From: Halococcaceae archaeon
GTDB taxonomy: Archaea > Halobacteriota > Halobacteria > Halobacteriales > Halalkalicoccaceae
DNA length: 12,821 nt
Reading direction: 5' to 3'
NCBI GenBank assembly: GCA_007129135.1
Contig: SKWB01000323.1
Coordinates: forward strand, 1-12,821
The position numbers and the translations under genes are program-made. How positions within the stretch are numbered: position 1 is the stretch's first letter; each line of letters opens with the position of its first letter. Positions 1 to 8,036 of this stretch are shown here, one piece after another. Below the pieces are notes generated by a model. The model saw only the letters and a program-made list of their open reading frames with translations. It searched no databases and was not told the origin of the DNA.

Positions 1-1365
1 CTCGTCGAGCAGCAGGAACTCGTCGTCCTGATCTCGGACGCGCTCGTTGACTTCCTTCCAGAACCCGTGCGGGACGCCCCAGGCGACGTCACAGCGGAAG
101 CCGTCGACCAGCGGCGCCCACTCGTCGACCGCCGAGAGGAGGTGCTCACGGACCGCGAGCGAGTCGAAGTTCAGGTTCGGGATCGACTCCCAGTCGAAGT
201 AGCGCTCGGCCTCGCCGCCCTCCCAGACGAACCACTCTCTGTACCTGGGGTGGCCGGCGGCGCTCAGCTGGTAGGCGGGGTGCTCGCGCGAGAGGTGGTT
301 GATCACGAGGTCGAAGAGGACGCGGATGCCGCGGTCGTGGGCCTCGCCGACCAACGACTCGAACTCGGCACGCGAGCCGAGGTCCGCCGCCGTCTCGAAG
401 CGGTCGGTGACGTGGTAGCCGTGGCGCTCCGGGCCCGCGAGCACCGGCGTGAGCCAGAGACAGTCGACCCCGAGCCACTCGAGGTAGGGGAGTCGTCGCT
501 CGACCTCGGCGAACGTTGTCCCCTGGCGTTCGCCCGCGAACGATCGGACGAACACCTCGTAGATCACGGCGTCGGCGAGCCAGCCCGGTGCCGCGGTCGG
601 CCGCTCGACCGCGAGGGAGCCGTCCTCGATCCGGAGGTCGACGCAGTCGGCGACCCCGTAGCGCTCCGCGACCGGCACCGCGTGTATCCGTACCCGGTCC
701 CCGACCGCCTCCCGTGGGATCCGTGCGGCGTGACCGTCCACCTCGATATCCTCGGGGGAGAGCGGGTCGCGGTCATCAGGATAGAACTCGACGCGGACGT
801 CCGCGTCGGAACTCGGGGGACCCGCGGCGTCCGCGACGACCACCACGTCCTCGCCCGCGAGGTGTGCGTCTATCGTGAGGCGGGGACGACCCGGGCCGGG
901 AACCGTGGTGGTCGTCCGAAACTGGCGCGAGAGGTCGTCGTCCGGTGCGAAGCCGTAGGTGTACTCCCCCGGGGGGAGTCGCGTCTCGAGGACGTACGCC
1001 TCGTCCTCGCGCTCGGGCCGGTCACGACCGAGGCGGTGGTCGTTGAACGCGCCCGTGACCGAGATCCGTTCCGTTCCCTCGGGGAGTTCGGAGACCGGCG
1101 CCGAGAACTCGACGGGACGGCGCTCGTCCGGAAACACCTCGATAGTGAGCCGGTGACAGCCGTCCGGCGCGTCGAGTTCCGCGGCGTAGCTACCCGGAAC
1201 GTCGGGTGCGAGGTGGACGACCGGGGCCTCGGCGAGCGTCGCCTCGCTTCCCTCGGGCCGCTGTGCGAGGCGCCACTCGTAGCGCCCGTCGGGATCGGGC
1301 GCCCGGGGAGCGAGTTCGACCGTCTCGCCGACGGAGGTGAACCGGGGCGGACCGGGGTGGTGCAT
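1..1365 (-). CDS. malA: GH13 alpha-amylase / neopullulanase-type enzyme (MalA-like), 5' part
   Basis: Predicted cytoplasmic alpha-glucan hydrolase of family GH13, cleaving alpha-1,4 (possibly also alpha-1,6) links in maltodextrins. Seen: 455 codons from ATG at 1365-1363, then the window ends. Residues about 1-260 form beta-rich N-terminal domains, including a CBM48/E-set-like stretch (ISVTGAFNDHRLG, then PPGEYTYGF). The catalytic barrel begins near residue 275 (AVIYEVFVRSF) and shows conserved region I (DLVINH, residues 352-357), region II (GFRCDVAWG, with nucleophile Asp426) and the start of region III (LLLDE), whose Glu455 is the predicted proton donor and is encoded by the first three bases of the window. 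No signal peptide is present. It is divergent from the GH15 genes across a 93-bp gap, as expected for joint starch/glycogen breakdown. A GGGAGTGA-type ribosome site (1383-1376) supports the start. Fine specificity (alpha-amylase, cyclomaltodextrinase or neopullulanase) cannot be settled; the symbol follows the usual haloarchaeal name and is tentative. Confidence 0.88.
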   Translation of the reverse strand, partial: MHHPGPPRFTSVGETVELAPRAPDPDGRYEWRLAQRPEGSEATLAEAPVVHLAPDVPGSYAAELDAPDGCHRLTIEVFPDERRPVEFSAPVSELPEGTERISVTGAFNDHRLGRDRPEREDEAYVLETRLPPGEYTYGFAPDDDLSRQFRTTTTVPGPGRPRLTIDAHLAGEDVVVVADAAGPPSSDADVRVEFYPDDRDPLSPEDIEVDGHAARIPREAVGDRVRIHAVPVAERYGVADCVDLRIEDGSLAVERPTAAPGWLADAVIYEVFVRSFAGERQGTTFAEVERRLPYLEWLGVDCLWLTPVLAGPERHGYHVTDRFETAADLGSRAEFESLVGEAHDRGIRVLFDLVINHLSREHPAYQLSAAGHPRYREWFVWEGGEAERYFDWESIPNLNFDSLAVREHLLSAVDEWAPLVDGFRCDVAWGVPHGFWKEVNERVRDQDDEFLLLDE

Positions 1366-1391
1366 GGTCCGGATTCACTCCCCCGACGTAT

Positions 1392-1402
1392 CGCTTTTAC
1401 CC
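1392..1402 (-). promoter_or_regulatory. Putative core promoter (TATA-like) of the GH13 gene
   Basis: Read on the minus strand, GGGTAAAAGCG is the most AT-rich stretch upstream of the GH13 start. Its centre lies about 32 nt before the ATG, so transcription would start only a few bases before the gene. That sits awkwardly with the good ribosome-site match at 1383-1376, which would then be upstream of the start of transcription. Either the promoter or the ribosome site is therefore not the functional one. Confidence 0.4.
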
Positions 1403-1410
1403 ATCCGTGA

Positions 1411-1423
1411 ATGAATCGTTCAT
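1411..1423. promoter_or_regulatory. 13-bp inverted repeat between divergent promoters, candidate operator
   Basis: The sequence ATGAA-TCG-TTCAT is a perfect inverted repeat with 5-bp arms and a 3-bp spacer. It lies between the TATA-like box of the GH13 gene (1392-1402) and that of the GH15 fusion gene (1428-1433), 8 and 4 bp away. A dimeric regulator bound here could control both genes. It does not match the published haloarchaeal TrmB site (TACT, 7-8 nt, GAGTA). The regulator is unknown; the role is inferred from symmetry and position only. Confidence 0.4.
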
Positions 1424-1427
1424 CAGC

Positions 1428-1433
1428 TATTTG
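1428..1433 (+). promoter_or_regulatory. Putative core promoter (TATA-like) of the GH15 fusion gene
   Basis: TATTTG is the only AT-rich hexamer in this stretch. It is centred about 28 nt before the ATG at 1459, the spacing expected for a leaderless haloarchaeal transcript starting at or very near that codon. This favours 1459 over the upstream in-frame ATG at 1411, which would lie before the promoter. Confidence 0.45.
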
Positions 1434-1458
1434 GTCGCGCGGGGCGAGCGGCGAGGTA

Positions 1459-4400
1459 ATGACGACACGCGGCGCGCTGAACGCGTTCAAGCGGGATCGA
1501 GAGCAGGGGTTGCGGTTTCCCGGCGAGCGCCCCACGGCTGAGGGGCTTCACTCGGGTGGGGGTGAGCGACTCGTCTTCGTGGCTAGAGACGGCTCGCTCC
1601 GGGACGACACGTACGCGCTCACGAAGCGGGGCGGGATCGACCGCTCGCGGTTCGGGATCCGGTTCGGGGACGAGATCGAGTGGTTCGACGGGATGGAGAC
1701 CGTCCGCCAGGAGTACTTCGACGACACCCGGCTCGTGATCACCGACCACGAGGGTGATCGCTGTACGGTCCGCCAGTGTGACCTGACGGTGGACTCGGCG
1801 CACGTCACCCACGTCGAGGTCAGAGGCGAGTTCTCCGCCACCCCCTCGCTCTGCTGTTTCGTCGGGTTCACACCGGAGGGCCAGGACGGCCGGGTCGGCA
1901 ACCTCGAACACGACGGGGTGTTGGAGGTGTTCCACGACCGCGAACACGACTACCTCACCGCCTCGACGGGGCTCTCCCGGGTGCTCACCCAGGAGCCCGA
2001 CCGGTTCGAGGAGGTGATCGGCGAGGGGGCGATCGAGTTCCCGAGGGAGACCGGCACCGAGACGCGCGAGGACGACCGGCTGACCGGCCTCGCCTACGTC
2101 GAGGCGCCGCTCGACGCCGAGGGCGAGGGGATCGGGCATACGACCCTCGTCTCCTACCTCGCCGACCACGAGGAGACCGACCGGCCGGACGCGCTCGCCG
2201 AGGTCCGCTCGTACGCCGACCACTATCCGACCGACAGGCAGATGCGGACGACCGCCGAGCGCCGGACGCCGGTTCCGCAGGTCGTCGGCGAGGGTGCACC
2301 CGCGGTCGTGGACGACCTCCGGACGCTCTCGCTGCTCGCCGGACCGCTCGGCGGGCGGATCAGGGGGCCGGACACCGACCCGTACTACCGCTTCTCGGGG
2401 GGCTACGGCTACGTCTGGTTCCGCGACGACGCGACCGCCGCGCTCGGTGCGCTCGACGCCACGGGGGCGTTCGGCCTCGACCTCTCGGCGTGGCACGAGG
2501 AGAGCGCCGCGTTCTACTGCGAGACACAGTGTGCGGACGGCACCTGGCCACAGCGCGTCTGGGCTCACAGCGGACGGCTCGCCCCCGGGTGGGCGCACGG
2601 CCAGCTCGAGGAGGCCGGTCGGTTCGAACAGCAGTCCGACGCGACGGCGAGCGTCGTCGCCGTCCTCGCGCGCGTCCTCCGCGAGGCGGCCCCGGAGGAC
2701 GAGCGTCGGATCGTGGCGACCGTCGAGGCGGGCGTCGATGCGCTCGACCACTCGCTCGCGCAGGACGGGCTCCCACACGCCTGTCAGAACGCGTGGGAGG
2801 ACGCGAACGGCCGCTTCGCGCACACGGCGGCCACGTTCCTCCTCGCCTACTCGGAACTCGTCCGGGCACCGCTGTCGGCGGCGGTGACCGACCACGCCGC
2901 GGACCGGGCCGAGCGGATCTACGACGCGATAGACGACCTCTGGTGCGAGGAGCGTGGCGTCTACGCCGTCCGTCTGCACGACGGCGAGCGCGAGGACCGC
3001 CTCGACGCGAGCACGCTCGCGCTGGTCTCGGCCCACCTCGCCTACGACGCGGCCTCGGGTGTCGACGACGAACGGGTCGCCAGACTCGAGAGCCACGTCG
3101 GAACGACCCTCGACGGGTTGTTCCGCGAGCCGTCGGGGAGCGAGGTCGCCGGTGTCGTCCGGTACGAGGGCGACGCGTGGCGGCGAGCCGAGCAGGACGG
3201 AGAGAAGGTCTCGACGCTCGCGACGGCATTGGCGGCCGAGGCCGCGGCGGGGCTCTCGACGCTCGTCGATTCCGAGGAGTTCGCCGAGCGTGCCCGCGAC
3301 CTCCTCGCGCTGCTCGACCGGACCGGTCCGCTCTCGGGGTCCGGTGGGGCGCTCCCCGAACAGCTCTTCGACGACGGCTCGCCCGACAGCACGACGCCGT
3401 CGCTCCCCTCGCACGGCTACCGGCTCTCCGCGCTCGCCAGGCTTCGGGGGGCGGGGGCGCTCTCGGGCGTCGCGGGAGAGGGAGGGCGGACGGCTCCGGC
3501 GGCCCGCCCGACCTGGACGACCGGCGAGACGTTCGGGGTCGGGACGGTCGCCGACCACGGCGAGGACCACCCCTCGCGGGTCTGGTTCACGCTCACCGAG
3601 GGCGCGCTCTGCGAGCCGCGGTTCCCGAGGGCCGACCTGATGAACCTCCGGACGCTCGACTTCCTCGTCGTGGACCGGACGGAGGGGTCGACGTACACGG
3701 CCCGCACGCACGCAGAGCGCCGGGAATCAGCCGCTTCGACGATCGAACGCGCTACCGAGATGGTCGGGAGCGACGCGCTGGTGTTCGAGCAGGTAGTGGA
3801 GGAGACGGGCGGGCCGGAGGACCAGCGCTGGCGGCTCTCCGTCGAGTACGCCGCCGATCCGGAGGGCGACGCGCTCTGCTGTGACCTCTCGTTCGCCGCG
3901 AGCGACGGGCGGTCGTACGACCTCTACGCGGTCGCCGACACCGCGCTCTCGAACTGGGGGATGGGCGATTCGGGTACCGTGGTGGAGACGGAGGGGGGCT
4001 ACGCGCTGACGGCGAGCGAGGTCGAGGAACCGGACGAGCCACACGTGCTCTCGGCATCGGGCGAGCCGTTCCACGTCGCCTGTGCGCTCGCCGCCGACCG
4101 GACGTTCGACGCGGCCTACGCCGGGTTCGCGGGCTCCGACAGGATCACGACGCTCTTCGACGAGGGGACCTTCGAGGGGTCGGGTGCCGAGGAGGGCTCG
4201 GGTAACGCGCTCCTCGTCGGCCGGGTGGGCGAGGCGGTCGGCTCCGTGACCGACACGCTCGCGCTCGGCTTCGCGGAGGAGCGTGACGAGGACCGAGCCC
4301 TCTCCGAGGCACTTGGGACGCTCGACCGGGGCTACCCGACGGTCCGCGAGGGCTACGTCGCCTCGTGGCGGGCCTACCTGGACGGGATGGATCTACCCGG

Positions 4401-5952
4401 GTCGGTGGCCGGAGACGCCGACCTCGCCGCGCAGTACCGGGCGGCGCTGATGACGCTCCGGGCGGTCGAGGACAAGGTATACCTCGGTGCGAGCCTCGCC
4501 AGCCCCTCGGTGCCGTGGGGGGAGGCGGTGCCGGCCGACCGGGCGCGCGACTTCGGCTACAACTTCGTCTGGGCGCGCGACGTCTACCAGGTCTTCACCG
4601 CGCTGTTGCTCGCCGGCGACGTCGACGCCGCCCGCGAGGCCCTGGAGTACGTCTACGCCTACCAGCAGCGCGAGAACGGCTTCCTCCCGCAGAACACCTA
4701 CCTGGACGGGAGGACCCGCTGGGGTGGCGAGCAGATGGACAACATCGCCTTCCCCTCGGTGATGGCTTACCACCTCCGCGAGGCCGGCCTGGGCTTCGAG
4801 GACGTCGACTACGACTACGAGCACGTCCGGCGCTCCGCGGAGTACGTCCTGGAGAACGGGCCGTACTCGGGACAGGAGCGATGGGAGGAGGAGGCGGGCT
4901 ACTCGCCGAGCACGATCGCCGCGGAGGTCACCGGACTGGCCTGTGCCGCGGTGCTGGCGGAGGACGCGGACGAGGAGGACGACGCGCTCGCCTTCCTCGC
5001 GACGGCCGACGCGTGGGCCGACGCCGTCGAGTCGCTTACGGTCACGGACGAGGGGACGCCCGACCTCGAACCGCCGTACTACGTCCGGGTGAGCCGGACC
5101 GAGGAGCCCGACGAGGGGAGCAGACGGTCGCTGGCCAACGGCGGGCCGACGCTCGACGAACGGGCGATCGTCGACGCGGGCTTCCTCGAACTCGTCCGAC
5201 TCGGCGTCAGGTCGGCGGACGACCCGTTGATAGAGCGCTCGGTCGCGGTCGTCGACGAGACGATCAGGGTCGAGACGCCCCACGGCCCCGGCTGGTACCG
5301 CTACGTCGGCGACGGCTACGGCGAGCGCGGCGAGGAGAGCGACGACGAGGGCGGGCCCTGGGAGGGCGACGGCCGCGGCCGGCTCTGGCCCATCTTCACC
5401 GGCGAGCGCGCCGAGTACGAACTGCGTCGCGGCACCGAGGAGGGGCCGCTCGCGCCCGAGCGACTGCTCCGCACGATGCAGGGGTTCGCCAACGGCGGGC
5501 GGATGATCCCCGAGCAGGTCTGGGACCGCGAGTACGGTACGGAGTACGGCTGGGCGTTCGGCGAGGGGACCGGGGCGGCGACGCCGCTGGCCTGGAGCAT
5601 GGCGGGGTTCGTCCGCCTCGCGCACGCGATCGAGGCCGGGGAGCCGGTGGAGACGCCGCGGTTCGTCCGCGAGCGGTACGTCGAGTCGGCGGAGCGAGAG
5701 CCACCCGTCCTCGAGGTGACGGTGACGGCGACCGACGGGGCGCTCGCGGTGTCCGGACGGACCGACGGCGACCGACTGCTCGTCCGGATCGCCGGCGAGA
5801 CCCACGGGGTCGACCCGGAGGAGGATGGGTCGTTCTCGCTCGAGACCGGCGTCGGGACGGACCGGGCGGAGGTGGTCGTGATCGCCGCCAGCGGGGGGAC
5901 CCTCCCGGAGCTGGCGACGTCGCGGGTCGTCCGGCCGGTCGACCTCGACTAA
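1459..5952 (+). CDS. Double GH15 protein: archaeal-type GH15 half fused to glucodextranase/glucoamylase-type half
   Basis: Predicted cytoplasmic exo-acting alpha-glucosidase (glucan 1,4-alpha-glucosidase type, EC 3.2.1.3-like) releasing glucose from chain ends; 1497 residues, no signal peptide. First half, residues 1 to about 665: N-terminal beta-sandwich, then an alpha/alpha barrel with WFRDD (320-324), QNAWED (Glu447, predicted general acid) and LPEQ (Glu634, predicted general base). Second half, from about 686: glucodextranase-type N domain (HPSRVWFTLTEG), then a barrel with VWARD (1037-1041), QERWEEEAGYSPST (Glu1143, predicted acid) and MIPEQVWD (Glu1352, predicted base), and a small beta domain from about 1415. 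Start: an in-frame ATG at 1411 exists, but from 1459 the N-terminus lines up residue for residue with the paralogue at 6009 (24 residues to the shared RFPGER in both), and 1411 falls within the operator-like repeat. The first half has lost three conserved Trp positions and may be weakened; the second half looks fully active. The downstream paralogue follows after 56 bp. Confidence 0.9.
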   Translation: MTTRGALNAFKRDREQGLRFPGERPTAEGLHSGGGERLVFVARDGSLRDDTYALTKRGGIDRSRFGIRFGDEIEWFDGMETVRQEYFDDTRLVITDHEGDRCTVRQCDLTVDSAHVTHVEVRGEFSATPSLCCFVGFTPEGQDGRVGNLEHDGVLEVFHDREHDYLTASTGLSRVLTQEPDRFEEVIGEGAIEFPRETGTETREDDRLTGLAYVEAPLDAEGEGIGHTTLVSYLADHEETDRPDALAEVRSYADHYPTDRQMRTTAERRTPVPQVVGEGAPAVVDDLRTLSLLAGPLGGRIRGPDTDPYYRFSGGYGYVWFRDDATAALGALDATGAFGLDLSAWHEESAAFYCETQCADGTWPQRVWAHSGRLAPGWAHGQLEEAGRFEQQSDATASVVAVLARVLREAAPEDERRIVATVEAGVDALDHSLAQDGLPHACQNAWEDANGRFAHTAATFLLAYSELVRAPLSAAVTDHAADRAERIYDAIDDLWCEERGVYAVRLHDGEREDRLDASTLALVSAHLAYDAASGVDDERVARLESHVGTTLDGLFREPSGSEVAGVVRYEGDAWRRAEQDGEKVSTLATALAAEAAAGLSTLVDSEEFAERARDLLALLDRTGPLSGSGGALPEQLFDDGSPDSTTPSLPSHGYRLSALARLRGAGALSGVAGEGGRTAPAARPTWTTGETFGVGTVADHGEDHPSRVWFTLTEGALCEPRFPRADLMNLRTLDFLVVDRTEGSTYTARTHAERRESAASTIERATEMVGSDALVFEQVVEETGGPEDQRWRLSVEYAADPEGDALCCDLSFAASDGRSYDLYAVADTALSNWGMGDSGTVVETEGGYALTASEVEEPDEPHVLSASGEPFHVACALAADRTFDAAYAGFAGSDRITTLFDEGTFEGSGAEEGSGNALLVGRVGEAVGSVTDTLALGFAEERDEDRALSEALGTLDRGYPTVREGYVASWRAYLDGMDLPGSVAGDADLAAQYRAALMTLRAVEDKVYLGASLASPSVPWGEAVPADRARDFGYNFVWARDVYQVFTALLLAGDVDAAREALEYVYAYQQRENGFLPQNTYLDGRTRWGGEQMDNIAFPSVMAYHLREAGLGFEDVDYDYEHVRRSAEYVLENGPYSGQERWEEEAGYSPSTIAAEVTGLACAAVLAEDADEEDDALAFLATADAWADAVESLTVTDEGTPDLEPPYYVRVSRTEEPDEGSRRSLANGGPTLDERAIVDAGFLELVRLGVRSADDPLIERSVAVVDETIRVETPHGPGWYRYVGDGYGERGEESDDEGGPWEGDGRGRLWPIFTGERAEYELRRGTEEGPLAPERLLRTMQGFANGGRMIPEQVWDREYGTEYGWAFGEGTGAATPLAWSMAGFVRLAHAIEAGEPVETPRFVRERYVESAEREPPVLEVTVTATDGALAVSGRTDGDRLLVRIAGETHGVDPEEDGSFSLETGVGTDRAEVVVIAASGGTLPELATSRVVRPVDLD
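2918..3080 (+). repeat. Best-conserved block of the GH15 duplication, copy 1
   Basis: This block inside the first half of the GH15 fusion gene matches 7447-7609 in the next gene at about 90 percent of bases by eye, without gaps. It includes an uninterrupted 37-bp identity (2918-2954 with 7447-7483), and another of about 32 bp further on. The encoded segment, around DAIDDLWCEERGVYA and LDASTLALVSAHLAYDA, differs at few positions. The flanking N-terminal domains of the two genes are much more divergent. Confidence 0.8.
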
Positions 5953-5978
5953 ATCTGTGAAGACCCAGTACATCACAC

Positions 5979-5984
5979 TTATTA
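5979..5984 (+). promoter_or_regulatory. Putative core promoter (TATA-like) of the stand-alone GH15 gene
   Basis: TTATTA lies in the 56-bp gap between the two GH15 genes, centred about 27 nt before the ATG at 6009, with no ribosome-site match just before that ATG. This is the arrangement of a leaderless haloarchaeal gene, so the second GH15 gene probably has its own promoter even though it lies close behind the first. Confidence 0.5.
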
Positions 5985-6008
5985 CCGCCGGCGGGCTCTG
6001 TACGGGAC

Positions 6009-8030
6009 ATGAACCACCGTACCGCGCTCGCTGACGCGGAGGCGAGCGAGGACGACCCGACGCGCTTTCCCGGCGAACGACGCTCGACGGCGGGGCTGTT
6101 CACCGGCCTCGACGGCCGTCTCGTCCACGTCTCACCGACCGGTCGGCTCCGCGAGTACAGCGACGCCCTTCGACCGCAGAGCGGGTTGGTCGTCGGCGAG
6201 TTCGGCCTGTCCGACGACGGCGAGGTCACGCCGTTTTCGGCGTTCGAACCCGTCGAACAGCGCTACGTGGGCGAGACGGCGCGCATCGAGACCCGCTACC
6301 GGTCCGACGGGACGACCGTCACGCAGACCGATCTCGCGGTCGACGACGCCCACCTGACACACCTCTCCGTGGACGGTACCGAGGCGGGTTCGCTCTGTGG
6401 CCTGCTCACGTTCGCACCCGACGGGGAGAGCGGCCGCGTGGGGCAACTCGTCCACGAGGAGTGCGTCGAGGTCTACCACCGGACCGAACGCGACTTCGTC
6501 GCCGTCTCGACCGGGATCGAGGAGTGTGGCGGGGTCCGTGCCCCCACGTTCGCGTCCGGGCAGCGTGGACTCGGCACCGAGGCGAGCCTCGAAGCGGGTC
6601 GCCACGAGGACGGCCGACTCGGCGACACCGTCCGGCTCGTCGCCCCGTTCGAAGAGGGCGAGGTGACGGTCGTGACGCTGCTCACCGACAGCGAGGAGAC
6701 GGAGCGGTCGGACGCGCTGGCGACGCTCGCGGGCTACGCCGATCGGTTCGACTCCCACGAACGGATCGTGGAGGCCGCCGAAGCACAGGCCGGAACCGTC
6801 CTTCCCGACCCAGAGACGGCTCCCGGGACGGGGCTCTCCGACCTCCGGGTGCTCTCGCTGCTCTCCGCGCCGACCGGCGCCCGGATCGCGGGTCCGGAGT
6901 TCGACCACTTCTACGCCCACTCCGGCGGGTACGGCTACACCTGGTTCCGCGACGACGCCGAGATAGCGGGCTTCCTCCTCGACGCGGACCTCGCGTCAGA
7001 GCTCGATCTCTCCGCCTGGCACGCGAAGAGCGCCGCGTTCTACCGTGAGACGCAGCGTTCGGACGGCACCTGGCCGCACCGGGTCTGGTCGTTCGACGGC
7101 TCGCTCGCCCCGGGGTGGGCGAACGCCCGGATCGAAGGAGGGGAGATCGAGTACCAGGCCGACCAGACCGCGAGCGTCGTCACGTTCCTCGCTCGGTACC
7201 TCCGCGAGACCACCCCGACGCCGGAGGAGGCACTGGAGACGGGGGACGTGCTCACCCGCGGGCTCTCCGAACTCGACGGCTCGCTCGCGGAGGACGGGCT
7301 CCCAGGCGCCTGTCAGAACGCCTGGGAGAACATGACTGGCCGGTTCTCGCACACTGCGGCGACCTTTCTCACCGCCTACTCGGAACTCGCCCGGGCCCCG
7401 CTCTCGGGGGAAGTGACCGATCGCGCCGACGCACGGGCGGAACGGGTCTACGACGCGATAGACGACCTCTGGTGCGAGGAGCGGGGCGTCTACGCGCTCA
7501 GGCTCCACGACAGCGAGCGTGAGGACCGCCTCGACGCGAGCACGCTCGCGCTCGTCTCGGCCCATCTCGCCTACGACGCGATCTCCGGGGTCGACGACGA
7601 GCGGTTGGATCGCCTCGTCTCGCACCTCGAGACCACGATCGACGGGCTCTCGCGGGAGTCGGAGGCGATCTCCGGCCTCGCCCGGTTCGAGGGCGACGAC
7701 TGGCGGGTCGGAGAGCAGGAAGGCGAGAAGGTCTGGACCGTCTCGACCGCGTGGGCTGCCCACGCCGCGCTCCGTCTCGCCGACCTCCTCGATAGCCACG
7801 GGCGGGACGGCGAGTTGATCCGCGACCGAGGGGTAGGCCTCCTCTCGCTCGTCTCGCCCGGTGGACCGCTCTGCGTCGAGGGCGAGTACCTCCCCGAGCA
7901 GTTCTTCGACGACGGCTCACCGGACAGCGCGACGCCGCTGGGCTGGCCCCACGCGATCCGACTGGCCTCGCACGTCCGGCTCGCCAACGACGAGGAGCGA
8001 GTCGGGACGACGCCCGTCCCGACCGACTGA
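6009..8030 (+). CDS. GH15 family glucoamylase-like protein, paralogue of the first half of the preceding gene
   Basis: Predicted cytoplasmic GH15 alpha-glucan exo-hydrolase (glucoamylase-like), 673 residues without a signal peptide. Residues 1 to about 270 form the N-terminal beta-sandwich (RFPGER, then RLVHVSPTGRLREYSDAL); the alpha/alpha barrel follows with WFRDD (312-316, the substrate-contacting Arg-Asp typical of GH15), QNAWEN (Glu440, predicted general acid), EKVWTVSTAWAAHA (Trp576 and Trp582) and LPEQFFDDG (Glu630, predicted general base), then PLGWPHA (Trp646). All expected catalytic and aromatic positions are kept, unlike the paralogous half of the upstream gene. The start follows a well-placed TATA-like box and aligns with the N-terminus of the upstream gene at 1459. 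The ends of the two paralogous units also coincide, which suggests a whole-unit tandem duplication. Archaeal GH15 proteins of this type may be glucoamylases, trehalases or glucodextranases; the neighbouring GH13 gene favours maltodextrin or glycogen as substrate. Confidence 0.9.
   Translation: MNHRTALADAEASEDDPTRFPGERRSTAGLFTGLDGRLVHVSPTGRLREYSDALRPQSGLVVGEFGLSDDGEVTPFSAFEPVEQRYVGETARIETRYRSDGTTVTQTDLAVDDAHLTHLSVDGTEAGSLCGLLTFAPDGESGRVGQLVHEECVEVYHRTERDFVAVSTGIEECGGVRAPTFASGQRGLGTEASLEAGRHEDGRLGDTVRLVAPFEEGEVTVVTLLTDSEETERSDALATLAGYADRFDSHERIVEAAEAQAGTVLPDPETAPGTGLSDLRVLSLLSAPTGARIAGPEFDHFYAHSGGYGYTWFRDDAEIAGFLLDADLASELDLSAWHAKSAAFYRETQRSDGTWPHRVWSFDGSLAPGWANARIEGGEIEYQADQTASVVTFLARYLRETTPTPEEALETGDVLTRGLSELDGSLAEDGLPGACQNAWENMTGRFSHTAATFLTAYSELARAPLSGEVTDRADARAERVYDAIDDLWCEERGVYALRLHDSEREDRLDASTLALVSAHLAYDAISGVDDERLDRLVSHLETTIDGLSRESEAISGLARFEGDDWRVGEQEGEKVWTVSTAWAAHAALRLADLLDSHGRDGELIRDRGVGLLSLVSPGGPLCVEGEYLPEQFFDDGSPDSATPLGWPHAIRLASHVRLANDEERVGTTPVPTD
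7447..7609 (+). repeat. Best-conserved block of the GH15 duplication, copy 2
   Basis: Second copy of the block described at 2918-3080. It lies in the catalytic barrel just after the predicted general acid (Glu440). The near identity extends to many silent codon positions, more than selection on the protein alone would be expected to hold. Confidence 0.8.
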
Positions 8031-8036
8031 CTCGTA

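Noticed and set aside
67..1410. A 447-codon open frame on the plus strand opposite the GH13 gene
   Set aside because: Its product is Arg/Val-rich with no recognisable motif, while the opposite strand encodes a clear GH13 enzyme; such antisense frames are common in high-GC haloarchaeal DNA.
1411..1458. A 16-codon N-terminal extension of the GH15 fusion protein from ATG 1411
   Set aside because: The extension has no counterpart in the paralogue, overlaps the inverted repeat and TATA-like box, and the ATG at 1459 aligns with the paralogue's start.
1423..3711. A 762-codon open frame on the minus strand opposite the GH15 fusion gene
   Set aside because: No family motifs and a basic composition unlike haloarchaeal proteins; the plus strand carries conserved GH15 motifs throughout. 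The same holds for the minus frame at 4393-5976.
4365..5960. A 531-codon plus-strand frame overlapping the second GH15 half
   Set aside because: Extremely Arg/Gly/Pro-rich with no motif; it is another reading frame of the real gene.
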